Shown here: piece by piece, positions 9,101 to 17,816 of the stretch
Numbering within the stretch: the stretch's first letter is position 1
Layout of the letters: every line of letters begins with the position of its first letter
Assembly: GCA_900470805.1 (NCBI GenBank)
Contig: UCCA01000012.1
Location: forward strand, 287,083-351,082
Direction of reading: 5' to 3'
Length of the DNA stretch: 64,000 nucleotides
Origin: Hyphomicrobiales bacterium
GTDB taxonomy: Bacteria; Pseudomonadota; Alphaproteobacteria; Rhizobiales; Rhizobiaceae
Made by a program: the position numbers and the translations under genes
The notes under the pieces: generated by a model
The model's database searches: none
Told to the model about the DNA's origin: nothing
The model's input: the letters and a program-made list of their open reading frames with translations, nothing else

Positions 9101-9817
9101 TCAGACAGCCAGGTAACGACGGACAGCATCGCGGTCCTCGAGCGTTTCCGGCATGATCTCATTGGTAATCCGGCCCTTGTCTATGACGTAGCAGCGCTGA
9201 GCCATCGCCCGGATCATGTCGATGTTCTGTTCGACGAAGACGACGGTGACACCGGTGGTTCTATTCAGCTCCACCATGATCCTGGCGATGTCCTGGACGA
9301 TATTCGGTTGAATGCCTTCCGAAGGTTCGTCGAGCAGGATCAGTGCCGGCTTGCCCATCAGCACGCGGCCGATCGCTAGCTGTTGCTGCTGTCCGCCCGA
9401 CATCGTGCCGGCCTGCTGGTTGCGCCGTTCTTTCAGAATAGGAAAGTAGCTGAAGACCGCCTCGACCTGCTCTGCCGAAGCGCGCTTGCCGCTGATGGAT
9501 TCACCGACCAGCAGATTTTCGATCACGCTCAGCCGCGGGAAGACATCGCGTCCCTGCGGTACATACCCGATGCCGAGCCGAGCCCGCTTGTATGCCGGCA
9601 CGGTATCGATCTCCGAACCTCGGAAGATCACGGAACCCTTGTCGCGGGGGAGGAGGCCGATCAGGCTCTTCATAAGCGTGGATTTCCCGACACCGTTACG
9701 GCCGATGACTGCAACGATCTCGCCTTCTCGGACCTGGATATCGACGCCCTGAAGAACCGGCTTGCCACCATACCCGGACCACAAGCCGACCGTGTTGAGA
9801 AGGATCTCGCTACGCAT
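9101..9817 (-). CDS. Urea/amide-type ABC transporter ATPase (LivF/UrtE-like)
   Basis: ABC ATPase of 238 residues. Walker A is GRNGVGKST, the signature MSGGQQQQLAIGR, Walker B ALILLDEP and the H-loop region FVEQN, where glutamine replaces the usual histidine as is normal for LivF-type subunits. Size and sequence match the second ATPase of the branched-chain amino acid/urea family. It overlaps the other ATPase gene by 8 bases; the chosen ATG (9817) has GGGAG upstream. It probably energises import of an amide together with the four genes upstream. Confidence 0.9.
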   Translation of the reverse strand: MRSEILLNTVGLWSGYGGKPVLQGVDIQVREGEIVAVIGRNGVGKSTLMKSLIGLLPRDKGSVIFRGSEIDTVPAYKRARLGIGYVPQGRDVFPRLSVIENLLVGESISGKRASAEQVEAVFSYFPILKERRNQQAGTMSGGQQQQLAIGRVLMGKPALILLDEPSEGIQPNIVQDIARIMVELNRTTGVTVVFVEQNIDMIRAMAQRCYVIDKGRITNEIMPETLEDRDAVRRYLAV

Positions 9818-10532
9818 GGGCGTCTCCCAGATAGATTGCGGCCACGCGCTCATCGGCCACGATTTCGTCGATCGTACCTTGAGCGAAGATCTTGCCGAAG
9901 TGCAGGACCGTCACCTTGTGGGCGATCTGGCGGACGAAGGCCATGTCGTGCTCGACAGCCAGGACCGTGACGCCTTCGCGGTTCAACGCCTGGACCATTT
10001 CGCCGGTCGCTGCCGTCTCGTCCGGTGTCATGCCGGCTGTCGGCTCGTCCAGAAGCAGCAGGCGCGGCTTAAGGCCGACCGCCATGCCAATTTCCAGCCA
10101 TTGCTTCTGTCCATGGCTGAGGTTGCCGGCAAGCTGGTAACGCGCTTCAGTCAGTTTGAGGAATTCGAGCAGCTTGTCGATTTCCTCGCACAGCTTCTCT
10201 GGCAGCCGATGGTGTTGCAGTGCGATCTGAAGGTTCTGGCGCACGCTCAGAGCCTTGAAAATACCGGGAACCTGGAACTTCACGCTGATGCCACGGCGGA
10301 TGCGTTCGAACGGTTTTGCCTTGGTGATGTCCTTGCCTTCGTAGAGGATCTGACCGCTGGTCGGCAGGTGTTCACCAAGGAAGAGCCGGAACAGCGTGCT
10401 CTTTCCAGCTCCGTTTGGACCGATCAGGCAATGGATCTCACCCTCTTCGAGAGCGAAATTGACGCCGCCGGTAACGTGCAGACCGCCGAACCACTTGTTG
10501 AGATCACGTGTTTCAAGAATGGCCATGTTCAT
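9810..10532 (-). CDS. Urea/amide-type ABC transporter ATPase (LivG/UrtD-like)
   Basis: ABC ATPase of 240 residues with Walker A GPNGAGKST, signature LSHGQKQWLEIGMA, Walker B RLLLLDEPTAGM and H-loop AVEHDM. The LSHGQKQWLEI variant is typical of UrtD/LivG subunits of urea-class importers. The start codon overlaps the end of the upstream permease gene, and the 3' end overlaps the next ATPase, so all are translationally coupled. Import of short amides is inferred from neighbours. Confidence 0.9.
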   Translation of the reverse strand: MNMAILETRDLNKWFGGLHVTGGVNFALEEGEIHCLIGPNGAGKSTLFRLFLGEHLPTSGQILYEGKDITKAKPFERIRRGISVKFQVPGIFKALSVRQNLQIALQHHRLPEKLCEEIDKLLEFLKLTEARYQLAGNLSHGQKQWLEIGMAVGLKPRLLLLDEPTAGMTPDETAATGEMVQALNREGVTVLAVEHDMAFVRQIAHKVTVLHFGKIFAQGTIDEIVADERVAAIYLGDAHA

Positions 10533-11605
10533 TTTTCCCCGGTCGACGCCTTGCGGCGAAAAAAACCTGCGACCAGTGCAGCGAGCCCGAAGACAAGACC
10601 GCGTGGAGCAATCAGGACGGTGAGCACCAGAAGAAACCCCATGACGACGAGTGCGTACTGGCTTCCATGGATCGTCAGTGCCTGGAAGCCGGCAAGAACA
10701 ATCAGCGTGCCGACAAGCGTGGTTGTCAGGTCTGTACGACCACCGACAGCGACCCAGACGATCGGAAGTGCTGCAGCCGTCATCCCCATCGATGCAGGCG
10801 TGATGTAATTGCCCCAGGAGGTGTAGAGAACACCGGAAAGACCAGCCAGAGCGGAGCCGATGACGAAGGTAACGAGCTGGTAGACCCGGATGTCATAACC
10901 GAGCATCTCGGCCCGTTGCGGGTTTTCACGGATGGCGACGAGGACATTGCCGAAGCGGGAGTTCACCAGCACGCGCAGGCCAAGATAGCAGGCGACCAGC
11001 AGCACAAGCGTGAAGTAGTAAAGCTGAATATCGGGAAACAGGACAATGTCGCCGCCAAACCACGGGATGGTGAGCGAGGGCATGCCGCCCATGCCGTTAT
11101 AGCCATTCAGCCTTACTGTGCCCACTTGCCATTCGGGCCCGGCGGTCTGGGCCATAAAGCGTTCTAGCACCAGTGTGACGGAAAGCGTCACGATGCCCAG
11201 GAAAACCCCGCTGATACGGCCGAAGAACAGGAAGTAGCCGAGGATTGCGGAAAGCAACGCTGCCGCGGCCACGGATGCGATCAGCGCGACCAATGTCAGG
11301 CCGTAGGCGTCGCCGATGTTGGTGGAAATAACGCCATAGCTATATCCCGCGACGCCGAAGAAGGCGGTCTGGCCGAAGCTCAGTGTTCCGCCATAGCCCC
11401 AGATTAGGCTGAGACCGAGTGCCATGAACACCCAGTTGAAGAAATAGACGTTGTTGCCGACATCATAGCCGTCAGCAAACATCGGGTAGGCGCACGCAAG
11501 CGCTACGATGAGCATGAAAACGGCCCAGAACGGCTTTCCGCGGCCCAATGTCTGGGGGCCTTCCAGCAATCGAAGGGCCCTCGATAGGGAGTTTTCTCTC
11601 CGCAT
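10529..11605 (-). CDS. Urea/amide-type ABC permease (LivM/UrtC-like)
   Basis: Polytopic inner-membrane protein of about 358 residues with roughly ten hydrophobic segments and the family stretch GYGGTLSFGQTAFFGVAGYS. A GTG at 11623 overlapping the previous gene is also possible; the ATG at 11605 is taken here. It pairs with the following-strand neighbour (UrtB-like) to form the channel. The later segment RENPQRAEMLGYD is the usual ATPase-contact region of these permeases. Confidence 0.88.
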   Translation of the reverse strand: MRRENSLSRALRLLEGPQTLGRGKPFWAVFMLIVALACAYPMFADGYDVGNNVYFFNWVFMALGLSLIWGYGGTLSFGQTAFFGVAGYSYGVISTNIGDAYGLTLVALIASVAAAALLSAILGYFLFFGRISGVFLGIVTLSVTLVLERFMAQTAGPEWQVGTVRLNGYNGMGGMPSLTIPWFGGDIVLFPDIQLYYFTLVLLVACYLGLRVLVNSRFGNVLVAIRENPQRAEMLGYDIRVYQLVTFVIGSALAGLSGVLYTSWGNYITPASMGMTAAALPIVWVAVGGRTDLTTTLVGTLIVLAGFQALTIHGSQYALVVMGFLLVLTVLIAPRGLVFGLAALVAGFFRRKASTGEK

Positions 11606-11609
11606 TTGA

Positions 11610-12482
11610 TCAAACTCTCTCACGAAGGATCCAGCCGGAAATACCGCGCGGCAGGATGCGAATGACGATGATGACTGCGACCAGAAGACCGATCTGGCCC
11701 GCGAGCTGTCCCTGCCATGAGGTCAGGGCGGCCTTGACCGCGCCGAGAATGAGGGCTGCAGGCGCGGTTCCGAGGAAGATGTCGGCGCCACCAACCACGA
11801 CGGTAACGAAGGCCTCGACGACGAAGGCGCTGCCCATCGTTGGAACAAGGGTCATGGTCGGGGCATAGAGGCCGCCGGCAAGACCGGCGAGTGCAGCGCC
11901 AAGGCCGAATGTCAGGCTGTAGACAAGGCCGGTGTTGACGCCGAGAGCCTGGGCAATATGCGGCACCTGTATCGTTGCGCGGGCCAGTATCCCGAACCGG
12001 GTCTTGGTGAAGCCGAGCCACAGAAGGCCGAGAGTTGCCAGCGCCGCTCCCATCAGGACAACGCGGTAGAGCGAATAGGAATAGGGGCCGATGGCAAAGC
12101 TACCGAACGGGGTACCGGTTCCGGGCATGGTGGAGCCGAGCAGGATCAGCGTGCTTTGCGTCACGATCATCGACACGCCCCATGTCGCGACGATCGTGTC
12201 GAGTGGGCGATCGTAGAGAGGGCGTATGACGATCCGTTCGATCAACATGCCGGCTGCGCCAGCTGCAAGCGCGCCAGCAAGAACGGCAAGCGGTAACGGC
12301 AACCCGGCGCGGGCGCTGGCCGAGCAAACGTAGGCGCCGCACATGATGAATTCGCCATGAGCGAGATTGATGACGCCCATCATGCCGAAGATGATGGCGA
12401 GGCCACAGGCGGAAAGAACGAGAAAGGCGAAAGCGTCACCTGTCTGATAGAAAAAGCTGAAGAGTGTGTAGAAGACAGTCAT
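11610..12482 (-). CDS. Urea/amide-type ABC permease (LivH/UrtB-like)
   Basis: Membrane permease of 290 residues with about eight hydrophobic segments and the family signature IIFGMMGVINLAHGEFIMCGAY near residues 28-50. The 3' end abuts the second permease gene. It lies 70 bases downstream of the binding-protein gene, separated by a strong hairpin, as is usual when binding protein is made in excess over the membrane parts. Confidence 0.9.
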   Translation of the reverse strand: MTVFYTLFSFFYQTGDAFAFLVLSACGLAIIFGMMGVINLAHGEFIMCGAYVCSASARAGLPLPLAVLAGALAAGAAGMLIERIVIRPLYDRPLDTIVATWGVSMIVTQSTLILLGSTMPGTGTPFGSFAIGPYSYSLYRVVLMGAALATLGLLWLGFTKTRFGILARATIQVPHIAQALGVNTGLVYSLTFGLGAALAGLAGGLYAPTMTLVPTMGSAFVVEAFVTVVVGGADIFLGTAPAALILGAVKAALTSWQGQLAGQIGLLVAVIIVIRILPRGISGWILRERV

Positions 12483-12521
12483 CGCGAAGGACTTCCTTGC
12501 TGCTCGCCTTGGAGGAAGGGC

Positions 12522-12542
12522 GGCCGGGGGTGCGCCCCGGCC
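12522..12542 (-). promoter_or_regulatory. Intercistronic hairpin between binding-protein and permease genes
   Basis: GGCCGGGG and CCCCGGCC form a perfect 8-bp stem around a 5-base loop. There is no T-tract on the transcript side. It probably stabilises the upstream binding-protein mRNA or partly attenuates transcription. Confidence 0.7.
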
Positions 12543-12551
12543 GGTTCGGCA

Positions 12552-13787
12552 TCAGTTGGCAGCAGGCGGTGGGTTGGACGGCGTGTATTGTGCGCTCGGA
12601 TCGTTCTTGGTCAGGTCGCAGCCCGAATTGCCCAGCCAATAGGGCTTGATGTCGTTCCACACCTTCGGGAAGCTGATCGAGTGATCGTCGTTGACCTTTG
12701 CCAGGTAGATCGTGTGCGACATATGCTGGCTCTTCGGGTCAAGGCAGACCTTGCCTTCGGGAGCGTCGTAGCAGACGTCGCCCTGGGCTATCACCTTGCG
12801 CAGGTCGTCCTTCTTGGTGGACCCGCTGGCACGCTCAACCATCTGCTTATAGAGATAGAGGGCGAGGTAGGAGTTCTCTGCTTCCTGGTTGATGTAGGGC
12901 TCATCAGGGAACTTCTTGTGCCATTTTTCGACGAAGGCCTTCGACTGTGGGTTGTCGACTTCTTCGATCCAGTTGACGGTGGCGTACATGTTGGCAAGGC
13001 TCGGTGGCTTGAACCGCTTGTGCTCATAGCCCTGGCCGACGTTGACGGACGACGCCATCGGCTTGTTGACGTTCGCCGCTGCGGCCTGTTCGTAGTAGGA
13101 AGCCTGCGCGGTGCCGACCAGAAGTGTCACAATGAAGTCCGGCTTGGCTGCCTGGATGTTCTGGATGGTCTGCGAGAACTGCGAGACGCCGAGCGGGATG
13201 AATTCCTCGCCGACCATTTCGCCGCCGCCTTCCTTGACGATGTTGCGAACCCATTCGGCCGAGATCTGGCCAAAATTGTAGTCCGCTGCGATCGTGTAAA
13301 CCTTCTTGCCGTAGGTCTCCATCATGTAAGGCAGCAGGGTGGAAAACTGCTGCTCCGGCACGGCCCCGGTAACAACCATGTTGGCGTCGCAGACCCCGCC
13401 TTCATATTGGTTGTTATAGAAGGCAAAGCCATCGAACTGGTTGACGATAGGCCGATACGCCTCACGCGAGGCGGAAGAGAAGCCGGCAAAAACGGCGTCG
13501 ACCTTGTCGCGTTGCAGCACGCGGCGCATGAATTCCTGGTAGCGTGTGTTGTCGGACTGGGTATCGTAGACCACCAGTTCCAGAGGCCGGCCGGCAATGC
13601 CGCCCGCCGCATTGATCTCTTCGGCAGCCAACTGGATTCCGTGAACCTTGCCGATCGTGGCGGCAGCAAAGTCGCCAGACTGGTCTTCGAGTACGCCGAG
13701 TTTGATCGGCTCCTGTGCGTTGGCGATACTGGAGCAAAGCAAAATCAGGCCGAGCGCCGTCATGGCGCCGTTAAGCGTCTTCATCAT
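12552..13787 (-). CDS. Urea/amide-type ABC substrate-binding protein
   Basis: Periplasmic binding protein of 411 residues (type I fold, LivJ/UrtA/FmdD class). A Sec signal peptide (MMKTLNGAMTALGLILLCSS...ANAQ) precedes the mature start EPIKLGVLEDQSGDFA. GGAG lies six bases before ATG 13787. Its position directly after amiR and before two permeases and two ATPases completes a five-part importer. A formamide, urea or short-amide ligand is suggested by the adjoining formamidase and AmiC-like sensor, but the binding residues cannot be judged by eye. Confidence 0.9.
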   Translation of the reverse strand: MMKTLNGAMTALGLILLCSSIANAQEPIKLGVLEDQSGDFAAATIGKVHGIQLAAEEINAAGGIAGRPLELVVYDTQSDNTRYQEFMRRVLQRDKVDAVFAGFSSASREAYRPIVNQFDGFAFYNNQYEGGVCDANMVVTGAVPEQQFSTLLPYMMETYGKKVYTIAADYNFGQISAEWVRNIVKEGGGEMVGEEFIPLGVSQFSQTIQNIQAAKPDFIVTLLVGTAQASYYEQAAAANVNKPMASSVNVGQGYEHKRFKPPSLANMYATVNWIEEVDNPQSKAFVEKWHKKFPDEPYINQEAENSYLALYLYKQMVERASGSTKKDDLRKVIAQGDVCYDAPEGKVCLDPKSQHMSHTIYLAKVNDDHSISFPKVWNDIKPYWLGNSGCDLTKNDPSAQYTPSNPPPAAN

Positions 13788-13812
13788 TCTGTTCTCCATG
13801 GAGGTGGGTTGG

Positions 13813-14466
13813 CTAGTCGGCGACTGCCTGCTTCTTGTCAGGTTCCTTGTCGCCGATGGTTTGCGTCGTGCTTCGTTGGACGACGCCTTCACAGTAGGCT
13901 TCCAGGCTGAGACGTACGCGCATGCTTTCCTTGCGGAGCAGGGCGAACGCTCCCTCATCGTCGAGGGAATGGGACTTCATCACCATTGTCACCGCTTTGA
14001 TGACGTGTCGGCGATATCGGCGACGATGTTCAAGCTCCTGGATCGACGATCGTAGGGCCGCCTTCTGTTCGAAGGTGTTGATCGCCAGATAAAGAGCGGA
14101 AAAGATTGAGCCGCTGTGGACAGGTTTTGAAAGAAACGCAGTGGCGCCGAGTTGCATCAACGTCCGAAGCCGGCTTGGCGCTTCGATGCCGACCAAGCCG
14201 ATCACTGGAAGGTGCCGGAGTTCCTCCGCGCCGCCGTGTCCCATTTCTGGAAACAGGTTGAGGTCGCCGTCGAGGAACAGCACGTCACGCTGTGCCTCCG
14301 CCGTTTCGAGGACAGGCCGGAATTCGTCGCTTACCGGTGAAAGCTGCTCCAGCGACATGCCAAGCCTCGTCACCATGGCGGCGATGGTCTCGGCGGCGCG
14401 ACTGTCGTTGCTGAGCACGAACGCGCGACGCTGACGAAAATTCTGGATGTAACGGTTCGACCTCAT
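13813..14466 (-). CDS. amiR: AmiR-like ANTAR-domain transcription antiterminator
   Basis: A 217-residue protein with a pseudo-receiver domain (~10-125; FLDGDLN in place of a classic phosphorylation site) followed by a coiled helix and an ANTAR RNA-binding domain (~130-200; RHVIKAVTMVMKSHSLDDEG, then ALLRKESMRVRLSLEA). By analogy with Pseudomonas AmiR, it would bind paired hexaloop hairpins in the leader mRNA to prevent termination when released by AmiC. Its ATG overlaps the amiC stop (ATGA), so the pair is coupled. The target leader is probably upstream of amiC, see 15713-15726. Confidence 0.87.
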   Translation of the reverse strand: MRSNRYIQNFRQRRAFVLSNDSRAAETIAAMVTRLGMSLEQLSPVSDEFRPVLETAEAQRDVLFLDGDLNLFPEMGHGGAEELRHLPVIGLVGIEAPSRLRTLMQLGATAFLSKPVHSGSIFSALYLAINTFEQKAALRSSIQELEHRRRYRRHVIKAVTMVMKSHSLDDEGAFALLRKESMRVRLSLEAYCEGVVQRSTTQTIGDKEPDKKQAVAD

Positions 14467-15620
14467 GACACGATCCTCAGGGCTGGACGACCTGACGGCG
14501 CCTCACGAGTGGCGGTAGAGTTGATCAGGTAGGGGTCAGGCGCAACGGGTCTGCCGGCGTCGAACACGACGTCAAACTGGCCGTCGCGGCGCGACAGCCC
14601 GATCCTTGGTGTCAGGCACGTATGGAATGTATCGGGATCGATCGCGATTTCGCCCTGTGGGGAGCTGAAGCGCTGGTTGGCTGCGCAACCTTTGACTGCC
14701 CGCATATTATCGGTCCCGGCATCGCGCAGGGACTGAGCAAGCAGGATCGTGGCCGCGTAGGCCGCTTCGGCTTCCGCTGATGGAGCTTTCTCTTCTGGAA
14801 ACGCGGCGCCGTAGTCCTCCACGAACTTGCGATTTACGGCCGTATCGATCGATGCGAAGTAGACGCTGGAACTCAAATGCCCATCAATGGCGTGGGGACC
14901 GATACGGTCAAGTTCAGGTTCCGAGAGATTGCAGCTTGCGATCGGATAGCGCTTTGCCTGATCGATGCCGCGAGCTTCGCAGGCTGCGCGGAAGGCTCGG
15001 AAGAACGAATACCCGGACTCACCGATCAAGGAATTGAAGACCATGTCCGGATTGGCGTCAAAGATCGATTGCACAATGCCGTCGACGTCTGTCTCACCAA
15101 CGGCTAGGTAGCGTTCGCCGACAACGGAACCTTGCCGCGAGGCAAGTTCCTCTCGCAGGACCCGGTTGCTTTCCCACGCCCAGATGTAGTTGGACCCGAC
15201 GCAGAAAACCCGACGCCCGATATGGCGCGTGACATAGTCGACCAACGGCAACATGTGGTGGTTAGGTGCCGCCCCTGTGTAAATGACGTTGGCCGAGCTT
15301 TCAAAGCCCTCGTAATGGGTGGGGTACCACAGGAGCGCGTCACGCTTTTCGAATGTTGGAATGACTTCCTTGCGGCTCGAAGATGTGTAGCAGCCGACCA
15401 CGTGCTTTACGCCGTCCGCGATCATTGTCTCGACCGCGGGAGCATAGGCATTGAGGTCGCCGCCGGGATCGTGCTCAACCGGGTTGAGTCGGACGCCGAA
15501 TCCCGTATCCGCGTTAATCTGTTCGCAGGCGAGCCTTGCACCGTTCAGCATCGATCTGGCGACGGTTCCATAAGACCCTGTCGCGGAAAACAATATTCCA
15601 ACTGGATATTCTTTGATCAT
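14463..15620 (-). CDS. amiC: AmiC-like amide-binding sensor/negative regulator
   Basis: A 385-residue type I periplasmic-binding-protein fold without a signal peptide (begins MIKEYPVGILFSATGSYGTV), so it is cytoplasmic like AmiC of Pseudomonas. Stretches such as WYPTHYEGFESSANVIYTGA and GSNYIWAWESNRVLREE are characteristic of the AmiC/UrtA-related group. It is expected to hold AmiR inactive until an amide ligand binds. First gene of the amide operon, divergent from the SDR gene. Confidence 0.88.
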   Translation of the reverse strand: MIKEYPVGILFSATGSYGTVARSMLNGARLACEQINADTGFGVRLNPVEHDPGGDLNAYAPAVETMIADGVKHVVGCYTSSSRKEVIPTFEKRDALLWYPTHYEGFESSANVIYTGAAPNHHMLPLVDYVTRHIGRRVFCVGSNYIWAWESNRVLREELASRQGSVVGERYLAVGETDVDGIVQSIFDANPDMVFNSLIGESGYSFFRAFRAACEARGIDQAKRYPIASCNLSEPELDRIGPHAIDGHLSSSVYFASIDTAVNRKFVEDYGAAFPEEKAPSAEAEAAYAATILLAQSLRDAGTDNMRAVKGCAANQRFSSPQGEIAIDPDTFHTCLTPRIGLSRRDGQFDVVFDAGRPVAPDPYLINSTATREAPSGRPALRIVS

Positions 15621-15883
15621 GTTCCGGCAGCCACGAGTTGAAACCAGACAGCGGAAGCTGTCGGCGGCGACGTTGCCAGAAATGAATGATACCCTGGTAT
15701 TGGCGCTTATTTGAGCATCTTTGCTCGCCGCCTCGAAATTAAGCTCGCCTTTTGTTTCGCCGATGTCAAGCGGCCCAGTTCAACTTTTTTCGATCTGCCA
15801 CCTGCTCTTGACGCCCGGTGATAGAGGGCCCGATCCTATGCGCGTATAGGCGCCGGGACCTCGGCCGAAACTTGGAGATGACG
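15621..15883. promoter_or_regulatory. Divergent promoter/leader region between amiC and the SDR gene
   Basis: 263 bases between divergent starts. On the minus strand there is a TTGACATCGG box (-35-like, near 15762-15767) and a hexaloop hairpin (15713-15726). Near 15641-15656 the hairpin GACAGC-TTCC-GCTGTC lies close to the amiC start. On the plus side a 16-base near-palindrome CCTATGCGCGTATAGG (15835-15850) sits 34 bases before the SDR start. Promoter placements are tentative. Confidence 0.45.
15713..15726 (-). promoter_or_regulatory. Candidate ANTAR-type hexaloop hairpin in amiC leader
   Basis: On the minus strand GAGC-AAAGAT-GCTC forms a short stem with a six-base loop carrying A at position 1 and G at position 4, the pattern recognised by ANTAR domains. 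A convincing second hexaloop hairpin and terminator were not found, so the assignment is weak. Confidence 0.3.
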
Positions 15884-16645
15884 ATGGATTTGGGTCTGAA
15901 GGGCTTGCGGGCCGTGGTGACAGGTGGGACGCGCGGCATTGGTCTGAAGATTGCCGAGACGCTGGCAGCAGAAGGTGCGAGTGTCGCGATCTGCAGCCGG
16001 AATGAGCAAGAGGCAAAGTCGGTGGCGGCAGCTCTGGCCGGTCCGGAGATTTCCACCCTGGGTAGAGGTCTTGATGTAGCAGATGGCGCTGCGGTATCAG
16101 CGTGGGTCGATGAGGCCGCGGCTACGTTCGGCGGCCTCGATATTGTCGTTGCCAATGTCAGCGCGCTGGCCGTTGGAAATGATGAGGCGAGTTGGCAGCA
16201 GGGGTTCGACGTGGACGTGATGGGAACCGTCCGGCTCGTCAACGCGGCCATGCCCTATCTTGAGAAAAGTAAGTCTGGTTCGATTGTTACGATTGCTTCG
16301 GTGTCCGGCAGGGAGATCGATTTCGCAGCCGGCCCCTACGGCGCTTTCAAGGCGGCGCTGACGCATTATACCCAAGGTCTGGCATTCTCGCTTGCCCCCA
16401 AAAACATCCGCGCCAACACTGTGTCTCCGGGCAACACCTATTTCGCCGGCGGTGTCTGGGAAAACATCGAGAAGAACAATCCCGAGTTGTTTTCGGCATC
16501 GCTTGCGTTGAACCCGACAGGGCGGATGGCGGCGCCGCAGGAAATCGCAAACGCAGTCGTCTTTCTCGCGAGCCCAGCTGCAAGTTTCATATACGGCACG
16601 AACTTGGTGGTTGATGGCGCACTGACCCGCGGGGTGCAGCTTTGA
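15884..16645 (+). CDS. Short-chain dehydrogenase/reductase
   Basis: An SDR oxidoreductase of 253 residues. The Rossmann motif is TGGTRGIG, the structural Asn stretch is VANVSA, and the catalytic Ser/Tyr/Lys appear in IASVSG and YGAFK. ATG 15884 is preferred over 15878 since GGAG is six bases before it. It diverges from the amide operon and may share its regulation; both lie inside the same direct-repeat bracket. The substrate is unknown. Confidence 0.9.
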   Translation: MDLGLKGLRAVVTGGTRGIGLKIAETLAAEGASVAICSRNEQEAKSVAAALAGPEISTLGRGLDVADGAAVSAWVDEAAATFGGLDIVVANVSALAVGNDEASWQQGFDVDVMGTVRLVNAAMPYLEKSKSGSIVTIASVSGREIDFAAGPYGAFKAALTHYTQGLAFSLAPKNIRANTVSPGNTYFAGGVWENIEKNNPELFSASLALNPTGRMAAPQEIANAVVFLASPAASFIYGTNLVVDGALTRGVQL

Positions 16646-16901
16646 TGGTCTCAGTAAGCGGCGGACAGTACGTTGTGGTCTGAAACGACGAAAATTGAAA
16701 ACTGTCCAGCGCGCAATTTTATTGGCTTTGGAGCCTATATTTTCACATGATTTCAATGACTTAGAAGAAGTACCTTGAAATTCCCTTTGTTTTCCCGCCG
16801 CGAGCGACCGTGGATGCCACCTTTGTGCCCTGGCTTTGGGCCTCAGTCAACCTCAGAGCCCCAGCGGTAATTATTTCCGCTGCTGGTCTCGTTGGAGCAC
16901 C
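16646..16901. other. Intergenic region with possible IS remnant and repeat copy B
   Basis: It starts with a segment beginning GTAAGCGGCGGACAGT (16654) and containing inverted GGACAGT/ACTGTCC arms (16663-16669, 16701-16707). GTAAGCGG recalls the ends of IS66-family elements, but no transposase is present. Copy B of the direct repeat follows. Confidence 0.4.
16743..16880 (+). repeat. Direct repeat, copy B (partner at 5970-6104)
   Basis: Same orientation and same 21-base opening block and ~46-base identical core as copy A, diverging in the spacer between them and near the end. Located between the SDR gene and the GntR gene. Confidence 0.85.
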
Positions 16902-17648
16902 TCAGGAAAAGTTCTCTAGAACCGCCATAAACGTGTGCCGATCGCCTTGTCCCTCTGTCAACCGCACCCGGCCTTCGATGTCCGCGAGATGGTGATCCAT
17001 CAAGTCCTGCGCCTTGCCAAGGTCTTTCGCTTTTAGTGCCGCAACGATCATGCGGTGGTGGTCGGCACCACAGTCGTCCGTGCGGTCTTCTTCGTAAAGC
17101 GACATGACGAGTGAGAGGCGCGCGACGACCTTGGAGAGCATCTCCGTCAGCACCGGGTTGCCGGCGAGGTCGGCAAGGACGATATGGAATTTCCCCGAGA
17201 GAACTGTCTTCGACTTCTCGTCGCCGTGATGATGGATGTGTTCCTCCTCGTCCGTCAGCTTCTGCAGCGCATCGAGCTGGTCTGTCGTTGCGCGGAAGAT
17301 GACGAGTTCGAGCAGCATCCGTTCCAGCTTCCGGCGCGCCTCGAATAGGTTCTTCGCCTGTTCGATGCTCGGTTCAGCGACGAACGTGCCACGGTTCCTC
17401 TTGCGCTCCAGCAGATGGTCGCTTTCAAGCACGCCGAGTGCGCCGCGAACGACTGTGCGGCTGACGCCAAAATGCTCGGCGATCGCTTCTTCAAGGATCT
17501 TGGTGCCCGGCTTCAGCGCGCCTTCGCCGATAGCCGCCGCCAACGTGTTGCGGATGCGTTCGGAGACGTCGTCATTGTCGACGGTGTCTGTCGTGCCATT
17601 CGTCGCGACAGGGACAGCTTTCAGGTTTTGGCGACGCGTCTTCTTCAT
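16902..17648 (-). CDS. GntR-family (FCD subfamily) transcriptional regulator
   Basis: A 248-residue regulator. The N-terminal winged helix (~35-100) includes ILEEAIAEHFGVSRTVVRGAL and ERKRNRGTFVAEP. The C-terminal all-helical FCD domain carries conserved metal/ligand residues (FHIVLADLAGNPVLTEM, DHHRMIVAALKAKD, MDHHLADIEGRVRL). ATG 17648 has AGAGGAA just upstream. It lies downstream of, and in line with, the TIM-barrel and polar amino acid transporter genes and is a plausible regulator of that locus. Confidence 0.9.
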   Translation of the reverse strand: MKKTRRQNLKAVPVATNGTTDTVDNDDVSERIRNTLAAAIGEGALKPGTKILEEAIAEHFGVSRTVVRGALGVLESDHLLERKRNRGTFVAEPSIEQAKNLFEARRKLERMLLELVIFRATTDQLDALQKLTDEEEHIHHHGDEKSKTVLSGKFHIVLADLAGNPVLTEMLSKVVARLSLVMSLYEEDRTDDCGADHHRMIVAALKAKDLGKAQDLMDHHLADIEGRVRLTEGQGDRHTFMAVLENFS

Positions 17649-17816
17649 GTTTCCTCTCCGACCCATCCACGAGTTCGGGCCTGCGCAAACTGCAACGATC
17701 GACTCGATATCGGTATGCTGTAATTATTTCCATAAGAATGTTCGTGCGCAACTCGGTAGTGTCTCATAACTGGGATGTCGCGCTGGCGACCGAAGCCGCC
17801 GACGCCGTCCCGGCCG

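Noticed and set aside
16654..16742. Complete insertion sequence at the IS66-like end
   Set aside because: Only one end-like segment is present; no transposase frame or second terminal repeat could be found nearby.
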